Positions 58,489 through 64,000 of a stretch of DNA of 64,000 nucleotides are shown in pieces. A program made the translations under genes and the position numbers. Source of the DNA: Bryobacteraceae bacterium (GTDB taxonomy: Bacteria > Acidobacteriota > Terriglobia > Bryobacterales > Bryobacteraceae); contig CANGYQ010000001.1 in assembly GCA_947458745.1 (NCBI GenBank), positions 372,001-436,000 on the forward strand, in the 5' to 3' direction. How positions within the stretch are numbered: the first letter of the stretch is position 1; the number at the start of each line of letters is the position of its first letter. The notes under the pieces are model-generated. The model ran no database searches and was not told where the DNA came from. It saw nothing but the letters and a program-made list of their open reading frames with translations.

Positions 58489-60912
58489 ATGCGCCGACCC
58501 GCCAGACAGCCCACTCATGCCGTCGATTGCTGCCGCTCCGCAGGCCGTCCCGCGTTGCTTCTACTGATGCTGATGGTGAGCCGGGTGGTTGGCTGGGCCG
58601 CGATCGCGCCGGTCGGCACGCACCTGGAGATCCGGCTGCAACAGGAGGTGAACTCCTATTCCGGTGTTCGCGGTCAAGCGGTTCGCGCCATGCTGGTGGC
58701 TCCCGTGACGGTGGAGGGCGTGATGGTACTGCCACCGGGCACGGCCATTGGGGGCAAGATCACCGCAGTGCGGCGGGTGGGCCTAGGACTACGCGCGGAA
58801 ACCGCCAGCCTGACTTTGGAGTTTGACGAGCTGGAGTTGCCCGACGGACGCTGGCTACATTTCGGCAGCCGGGTGATCGAAGTAGAGAATGCCCGGGAAA
58901 AGGTGGATGTGCTCACCGGCCGCATCAAAGGCATCCGCTCCACCGCCACGCCGGGATATCGCGCCGCCGGCACCTTGACCTGGATCGCGGCCGTGGACCC
59001 CATCGCCTTGCTGTTCTCCAGTGCCGCCTTTGCGACGCTGTTGCGGTTCTCAGAGCCCGAAATTCGCCTCACCGCAGGTACGGAACTGTTCCTTACCCTC
59101 ACTCAGCCTCTTGATACCGGTCTGGCTGACACGGGCACGAAGCCCAAACTGGCGGGGACGCCCGCCGAACGTAAAGCGCTAGCGGAGCTGATCCGGAATC
59201 TCCCTCATCGCGCCCAAACCGAACGCGGCAATAAGGATTCCGATCTCACCAATCTGGTGTTTATCGGAGACCGGGCGGCGGTGGCGCGGGCTTTCGGTGC
59301 GGCTGGGTGGGTGGAAGCCGACGACGAGAACGCGGCCACTCGCTACCGTACGCTCCGCTCCTTCGCTGAAAGCCAGGAGTACCCCCAGGCCCCGATGTCC
59401 AAGCTGCTGCTGGGCGGTGAGCGGGCGGTGTTCAATCTCTCCAAGAATCTCAACACGTTCCAAAGCCGCCATCACGTGCGCATTTGGGAAACAACAGCCG
59501 GATGGGACAATCTCCGCGTCTTCACTGCCGCCGCTACGCACGATCTGCGGATTGTCTTCTCGGCCCAGGAAAAGCGCCTGATTCACGTCATTGATGGAAA
59601 CATCGATAATGAGCGCGCCAAGGTGGTGAACGATCTGGTCTTGACCGGCTGCGTCGAAGCGATTGAGACCCGCGACCGGCCGTGGGTGCCACTGGATCTC
59701 CGCAACGGCACCGGCCAGCGCCTGGAAACCGACCGGGCCGTCGCCATCTTGCGCATCAGTGATTGCCAGCAGCCTCGCCGGTTCGATCAGCAGATCACCG
59801 CCGCCGCTGGCCCCTACCGCGGCTCGCGGCTGGAACGCGGCAGCCGCCAAGCTTTTCTTAGGGTTCGCAACGATCTGCTGCGCGGCAACTTTCTCTGGCA
59901 AGGTGTTTCGTGGGGGACCCGGAGCTGGCGCATGATGGCCCACCGCAATCGCTTGACCACCCGGCGCCCTCCGCGAACGCTGCTTGAAGATGCTGACCGG
60001 CACCGGCTAGAAGAAGGGGCCCCCACCACTTTTCGCGGCGGTCCCCACGCGCCGGAGTTGACCTACTCGATTGTGCCGGCCAGTATCGAACCCAGCCCCC
60101 GGCCGGCACCCGCTGGCCAGGGACCGCAATTGGAGCAGCCGCGCTGGAGGCCGGTGTCAGTGGAGCTGGGCTTCACCGTGGGCGAGTCGATGTTCTGCAA
60201 CTCTTCCGTGGGCCCGGAAGGGGTGATCATCTCGCGCCTGGAACCGTCGGGGGTCCAGCAACTGTTTGCCTTGGAGGCCGGCAACCGAATCTCGCCGGGG
60301 TCTTCCCTGGGCGGCACGGTGACGCTGAATTCCAGCCGCTGGATCTCCCATGAGTTGGGCTTTCAATATCTGCGGGGCATCTTTCAGATCGGTTTGGCGG
60401 GTCTCGACACGCGCGGCATGGCCATCGCCGATGCGGTGGAGGAGCAGCGCGCCGGACTGCTGACGCGGCAGTTTGCTTACAGCACGCTATTCAATTTCCG
60501 TCCACGGGAAAGCCGCTGGCGGCCCTACGTCGCTTTGGGCCCCGCCCTGCAGTTGGTACACCTGACCGACGCCCCCTTCCGCAAGGCAGGCGGAGTATTC
60601 CGTCTCGGCCTGAACAACGTGGGCATGCTGCGGGCCGCCTACAACTTTCGCCAAGCCGCGCCCCTGGAAGGGGGTGGCATTTTCCAATTGGGAGTCCAGG
60701 GCGGTGCTGGGTTCCGGGTCCGGTTGAACCAGAGCTGGATGTTCCGCCTGGACTACCGGACAACCATTTCGCACAAGCCCGATTTCCTGACGCGCTCCCT
60801 GGCCGCGGCCGTCAAGATGCCGGATGGCACAACAGAAGTGCAAAGCGTTCCGAATCTCTCCAGCCGCCTGGCCCAGCAGCGCATTTCCGCCGGCTTCTCG
60901 TTCACGTTCTGA
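58489..60912 (+). CDS. LssY_C domain protein with C-terminal beta-barrel-like region
   Basis: 807 residues from the ATG at 58489, followed by a signal peptide (PALLLLMLMVSRVVGWA); the frame is open 120 bases upstream but that part has no signal. An N-terminal domain (about 35-130: VGTHLEIRLQQEVNSYSGVRGQAVRAMLVAPVTV) resembles TrbI/VirB10-type beta domains. The middle (about 250-460) matches LssY_C: DLTNLVFIGDRAAVARAFGAAGW, then RHHVRIWETTAGWDN and HVIDGNIDNERAKVVNDL. Residues about 550-807 have alternating aromatic strands and end in SAGFSFTF, as outer-membrane barrels do. LssY was found near Legionella type I secretion genes but its function is unknown. Confidence 0.8.
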   Translation: MRRPARQPTHAVDCCRSAGRPALLLLMLMVSRVVGWAAIAPVGTHLEIRLQQEVNSYSGVRGQAVRAMLVAPVTVEGVMVLPPGTAIGGKITAVRRVGLGLRAETASLTLEFDELELPDGRWLHFGSRVIEVENAREKVDVLTGRIKGIRSTATPGYRAAGTLTWIAAVDPIALLFSSAAFATLLRFSEPEIRLTAGTELFLTLTQPLDTGLADTGTKPKLAGTPAERKALAELIRNLPHRAQTERGNKDSDLTNLVFIGDRAAVARAFGAAGWVEADDENAATRYRTLRSFAESQEYPQAPMSKLLLGGERAVFNLSKNLNTFQSRHHVRIWETTAGWDNLRVFTAAATHDLRIVFSAQEKRLIHVIDGNIDNERAKVVNDLVLTGCVEAIETRDRPWVPLDLRNGTGQRLETDRAVAILRISDCQQPRRFDQQITAAAGPYRGSRLERGSRQAFLRVRNDLLRGNFLWQGVSWGTRSWRMMAHRNRLTTRRPPRTLLEDADRHRLEEGAPTTFRGGPHAPELTYSIVPASIEPSPRPAPAGQGPQLEQPRWRPVSVELGFTVGESMFCNSSVGPEGVIISRLEPSGVQQLFALEAGNRISPGSSLGGTVTLNSSRWISHELGFQYLRGIFQIGLAGLDTRGMAIADAVEEQRAGLLTRQFAYSTLFNFRPRESRWRPYVALGPALQLVHLTDAPFRKAGGVFRLGLNNVGMLRAAYNFRQAAPLEGGGIFQLGVQGGAGFRVRLNQSWMFRLDYRTTISHKPDFLTRSLAAAVKMPDGTTEVQSVPNLSSRLAQQRISAGFSFTF

Positions 60913-60916
60913 CAGG

Positions 60917-61564
60917 CTAGGACTTCGGCACGGTGGCCCAGTCCTTCAGGAACAGCTCAATGCCCGCATCGGTCAGCGGATGGTCGTAGAGCTGCTTCAT
61001 CACGTCATAGCTCATCGTGCAGATGTCAGCGCCGCACAGCGCGGCTTCCAGCACATGGGTGGGATGCCGGACGGCGGCCACGATGATCTCGGTCTTGTAG
61101 CCGTAGTTGGTGTAGATCGTCTTGATCTGCCGCACCAGGTCCATGCCGAAATGGCCAACGGCATCCAGACGTCCGACAAAGGGGCTGATGTAGGTGGCGC
61201 CGCATTTGGCCGCGAGCAACGCTTGCAGCGGCGAGAACGTCACCGTGACGTTGGTCTTGATGCCTTCCTCGCTCAGCGCGGCCACGGCCTTCAGGCCTTC
61301 CCGCGTGAGCGGCACCTTCACCACGACGTTCTCGTGCAGCTTGGCCAGCTCCCGCCCTTCGGCGATGATCTCGGGCGCGGTCAAGGTGATGGTCTCGAGA
61401 CTCACCGGACCCTTCACGATACCTAAAATCTCGCGGTACACCTCGGCCGGGACGCGGCCCGTCTTGGCCACGTGCGTGGGGTTGGTGGTGGCGCCGTTGA
61501 TGATGCGCCAGCTCCACACCTCCCGGATCTGTTCCACGTCGGCCGTATCAATGAATAGCTTCAC
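60917..61564 (-). CDS. small transaldolase / fructose-6-phosphate aldolase (TalC type)
   Basis: 215 residues, the length of the short transaldolase subfamily. It begins [19 protein letters not shown] with the catalytic aspartate (Asp6), has the TTNPTH block, the Schiff-base lysine in [12 protein letters not shown] (Lys83) and the substrate-binding [11 protein letters not shown]. It transfers dihydroxyacetone units between sugar phosphates, or cleaves fructose 6-phosphate. The stop converges with the LssY_C gene 4 bases away. The next two genes on the same strand act on sugars, so the three form a small carbohydrate operon. Confidence 0.94.
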   Translation of the reverse strand: MKLFIDTADVEQIREVWSWRIINGATTNPTHVAKTGRVPAEVYREILGIVKGPVSLETITLTAPEIIAEGRELAKLHENVVVKVPLTREGLKAVAALSEEGIKTNVTVTFSPLQALLAAKCGATYISPFVGRLDAVGHFGMDLVRQIKTIYTNYGYKTEIIVAAVRHPTHVLEAALCGADICTMSYDVMKQLYDHPLTDAGIELFLKDWATVPKS

Positions 61565-61578
61565 TTCTGGTCACTCCC

Positions 61579-62496
61579 TCATTCCGCCAGCAGCGGAGCG
61601 ACGCGCTCCGACACGCTGGCCTCATCAAACTTCAGCGGCAAGCCGCCGTGGATCTCCCACTGTTCAACGTGCTCCACCATCGCACCGGGCGCGACCAGCT
61701 GCAGCGGACCCAGCGTTTCCAGCTCCAGGAACCGGTTGTTGGTGAATAGCTCCACCGTTGATTGGTAGTCCGGATACCGCGCGCCCGCAATCACCGGGAA
61801 GCGCTTCACAAACAGCGTATCGCCCAAGGCGTAGGCCGTCCAGCCGTCGTTCGCCATCACGCCGATCTTGGCTCGCTCACTTGCTTCCGGACGCCCGCCA
61901 TCGTGGCGCAGCAGCACATAGTCCTTGCCCAGCAGGTACCGCCCGTCGGTCAGATCGGAATAGGGCCATAGGGCCAGCGCTCGATTGGGCAGCAGCCGGT
62001 CCAGGTGGCAGGCCTTGGGCATCGGACAGAGGGCGAAACCGCCTGGGGCCATCACGCTCAACGCCCAGGGGGCCAGCTCCACCGGCCACAGGCCGTGATT
62101 GATCAACCGGTGCGAAACGGTGGCCTTCGCCTCGGTTGGATGCAACTCTACCGTGATCTCGCGGCCGATCCGCGACTGAGACTCAACCGGCGCGATCAAG
62201 TTGAACCCACGCGATACGGGTTGCACCTTCACGGGAGCATTATCCGGCTCCCGCGTCCGCACAATGTCCTCCGGGGAGTGCCACAGCCGGTGACCGCCAT
62301 AGTTGCGCCACTCGTTGCCACCGGTCAACCCGGCGAACTCCTCGCGCACAAACAGCAGGTTGTCGCCGCCCGTCAGCCGCAGCGAGATGATCCGCGGACC
62401 CACGTCGGCCGTGGCGATGATCTCCACCGCATCATTGGCCACCCGCCAGCAGTTCGGCCAGCCGCGGAACGCAATATTCTCGACCACACAGCTCAT
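61579..62496 (-). CDS. aldose-1-epimerase-like protein
   Basis: 305 residues from the ATG at 62496 with a G-rich ribosome site. The protein has a galactose mutarotase-like beta-sandwich: DVGPRIISLRL near residue 33, GGHRLWHSPED near 68 (the GG-HR type substrate block), EITVELHPTEAKATVSHRLINHG and ALWPYSDLTDGRY. It may interconvert sugar anomers or be a DUF4380-type relative without that activity; the key histidines of classical mutarotases are not all evident. It lies 14 bases upstream of the transaldolase gene. Confidence 0.75.
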   Translation of the reverse strand: MSCVVENIAFRGWPNCWRVANDAVEIIATADVGPRIISLRLTGGDNLLFVREEFAGLTGGNEWRNYGGHRLWHSPEDIVRTREPDNAPVKVQPVSRGFNLIAPVESQSRIGREITVELHPTEAKATVSHRLINHGLWPVELAPWALSVMAPGGFALCPMPKACHLDRLLPNRALALWPYSDLTDGRYLLGKDYVLLRHDGGRPEASERAKIGVMANDGWTAYALGDTLFVKRFPVIAGARYPDYQSTVELFTNNRFLELETLGPLQLVAPGAMVEHVEQWEIHGGLPLKFDEASVSERVAPLLAE

Positions 62497-62508
62497 TGGC
62501 AACCCCCC

Positions 62509-63942
62509 TTACAATCCACTGGAGAGCGAAATCGAGACATGCTTGGTTTCCAGAAATGCGTCCAGCCCCTCGCTGCCCAACTCGCGTCCCCAACCGCTTT
62601 GCTTCACACCGCCAAACGGACAGTTGCTCGTCGTGGGCACGCCGTCGTTGAGCCCGATGGTGCCCGCTTCCAACTGCTCCACCACGCGGAGCGCGCGGTC
62701 CAGATTTTCAGTGAAGACATAGGCGCTCAGCCCAAAGATCGACCCATTGGCCAGCGCGATGCCTTCCGCCTCGGTCGAGAACTTGGCGATGGCCGCCACG
62801 GGCGCAAAGGTCTCCTCCTGCATGCAGCGCGCGTGGGCGGGCACTTCCGCCAGCACCGTCGGCGGCAAAAAGTACCCCGAACCCGGTAGCGCTTCACCAC
62901 CGGCCAGTAAGCGCGCACCCTGCGCCACGGCGTCGCGAACATGGGCGACCGCTTTGTCGAGACCCGCCTGATCAATCAACGGACCTACGTCCATTCCAGG
63001 CTCCAGCCCGTTGCCGGTCTTCAGTTGACCGACGCGTTCCACCAGCGCCGCCACAAAGCGGTCATAGATGCCGGCTTGCACGTAGATCCGGTTGGCGGCA
63101 ATGCAGCTTTGGCCCGTGTTGCGGAACTTGGCGATGATCACGCCCTCGACGGTGCGGGCCAGGTCAGCATCATCAAACACCAGCACGGGCGCTTGTCCAC
63201 CCAGTTCCAGCGAGAGCGGCTTCACCGTCTCCGCCGCACCGGCAATCAGCAGGCGGCCCACTTCCGTGGACCCGGTAAAGGTGATCTTGCGGCACTTGGG
63301 GTTGGCGAGAAACTCCGCACCCACATCCGCCGCCGGTGCCAGGATCAACTGAAAGACGCCCTTCGGCAGCCCCGCCGCGTGCACACATTCCGCAAACGCC
63401 ACCGCGCATAATGGCGTCTGCGCGGCGGGCTTCAGCACCACCGGACAACCGGCCGCCAAGGCCGGCGCTACCTTGCGCACGGCCAGCACCAGCGGAAAAT
63501 TCCATGGGCTGATCGCGCCCACCACGCCAATCGGCGACTTCAAAACCAAATGCCGCTTGCCATCCACCTGATGCGGGACCACGCGGCCGTAGCTGCGCCG
63601 CGCCTCTTCGGCAAACCACCGCAGGTGATCCACCGACATCGCGATCTCACCCTTGGCCTGTCCCAGCGGCTTGCCGTTCTCAAGCGTGATCAGCCGCGCG
63701 ATCTCATCCGTCCGTTGCTCCAGCTGATCGGCAATGCGGTGCAGGTACTGGCCGCGCGATTTCGCGGGTAGCGCTCGCCAAGCGGGATAGGCGGCCTGCG
63801 CGTCATCCAGAGCCTGCGCCACGCGCGCCCGGTCCGCCACTGACATTGTGCCCACCACCTCTCCGGTGGCCGGGTTAAGCACGGGCCGCGTCGTCGAAGT
63901 TGTCACCCATTCGCCGTTTAAGTAGAGCGCTGAAGTCTGCAT
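62509..63942 (-). CDS. NAD(P)-dependent aldehyde dehydrogenase, succinate-semialdehyde type
   Basis: 477 residues from the ATG at 63942 (a TTG 6 bases earlier is also in frame). Catalytic residues are all visible: Asn148 in SPWNFPL, Glu246 in LELGGQAPVLVFDDADL and Cys280 in NTGQSCIAANRIYV. The LENGKPLGQAKGEI block is typical of GabD-like succinate-semialdehyde dehydrogenases; related sugar-acid aldehyde dehydrogenases (alpha-ketoglutarate semialdehyde, glycolaldehyde) share it. With the transaldolase and epimerase-like genes it suggests sugar or sugar-acid oxidation. The 58 bases after it to the window end hold nothing I can assign. Confidence 0.94.
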   Translation of the reverse strand: MQTSALYLNGEWVTTSTTRPVLNPATGEVVGTMSVADRARVAQALDDAQAAYPAWRALPAKSRGQYLHRIADQLEQRTDEIARLITLENGKPLGQAKGEIAMSVDHLRWFAEEARRSYGRVVPHQVDGKRHLVLKSPIGVVGAISPWNFPLVLAVRKVAPALAAGCPVVLKPAAQTPLCAVAFAECVHAAGLPKGVFQLILAPAADVGAEFLANPKCRKITFTGSTEVGRLLIAGAAETVKPLSLELGGQAPVLVFDDADLARTVEGVIIAKFRNTGQSCIAANRIYVQAGIYDRFVAALVERVGQLKTGNGLEPGMDVGPLIDQAGLDKAVAHVRDAVAQGARLLAGGEALPGSGYFLPPTVLAEVPAHARCMQEETFAPVAAIAKFSTEAEGIALANGSIFGLSAYVFTENLDRALRVVEQLEAGTIGLNDGVPTTSNCPFGGVKQSGWGRELGSEGLDAFLETKHVSISLSSGL

Positions 63943-64000
63943 ATCCAATGGGAGTACGATATCAAGGCGGCCCTGGGGGCTGCCCAGGCGCTTGCGGTGA

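Noticed and set aside
1-64000. tRNA, rRNA, CRISPR, prophage or insertion sequence genes
   Set aside because: I looked for these by eye and saw no supporting patterns; a dedicated search could still find a small RNA.

Overview
The window looks like a piece of an Acidobacteriota chromosome, most likely from the Bryobacterales/Solibacter group. This is inferred from high GC, the DUF1549/DUF1553 plus DUF1501 gene pair next to a sulfatase, a CRTAC1-type ASPIC/UnbV protein, a PEP-CTERM-like protein and many short ATGA-coupled operons. No 16S gene or other decisive marker is present. I saw no tRNA, rRNA, CRISPR array, transposase gene or prophage.

Layout. 0-7.5 kb: a scavenging and sugar-acid block (DUF1549/1553 protein cut by the window edge, DUF1501 protein, small membrane protein, sulfatase, KDPG-type aldolase, MarR regulator, DUF4397 protein). 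7.6-14.5 kb: a TetR-controlled efflux operon resembling E. coli ybiH-ybhGFSR, with its own TolC-type protein and with the tandem ATPase YbhF split into two genes. 14.5-22 kb: a motility block on the minus strand (fliW, csrA, a 1117-residue flagellin, a TPR/GT9 protein that may glycosylate flagellin), with recA divergent. The flagellin leader carries GGA sites that look like CsrA targets, so the whole FliW-CsrA-flagellin feedback switch seems to be present.

22-47.4 kb: an exopolysaccharide/capsule locus. A nucleotide-sugar dehydrogenase stands at one side. A plus-strand operon (TPR-like protein, Wzy/WaaL-like protein, Wza-like export protein) converges on a roughly 18 kb minus-strand gene series. 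That series starts with a NusG/UpxY-type antiterminator and the tyrosine autokinase Wzc, followed by methyltransferase, Wzx flippase, second Wzy-like protein, a glycosyltransferase-DUF362 fusion, CapK-like adenylate-forming enzyme, two-domain oxidoreductase, heparinase II/III-like lyase, glycosyltransferase, GalE-like epimerase and the initiating phosphoglycosyltransferase. Most of the last genes overlap by 4 bases. The wzy/wzx part is visibly less GC-rich than its surroundings. The glycosyltransferase-DUF362 fusion inside this operon is the least explained part of the window.

47.5-64 kb: single genes and small operons: CRTAC1 and TPR pair, PEP-CTERM-like protein, hexuronate-type MFS transporter, SDR, penicillin-binding transpeptidase, a gene-free stretch with a perfect 25-base inverted repeat, protoporphyrinogen oxidase, SYLF protein, PhzF-like protein, LssY_C/beta-barrel protein, then small transaldolase, aldose-epimerase-like protein and succinate-semialdehyde-type dehydrogenase. 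Several genes have a -10-like hexamer only 5-12 bases before the start codon and no Shine-Dalgarno sequence, suggesting leaderless mRNAs are common here.
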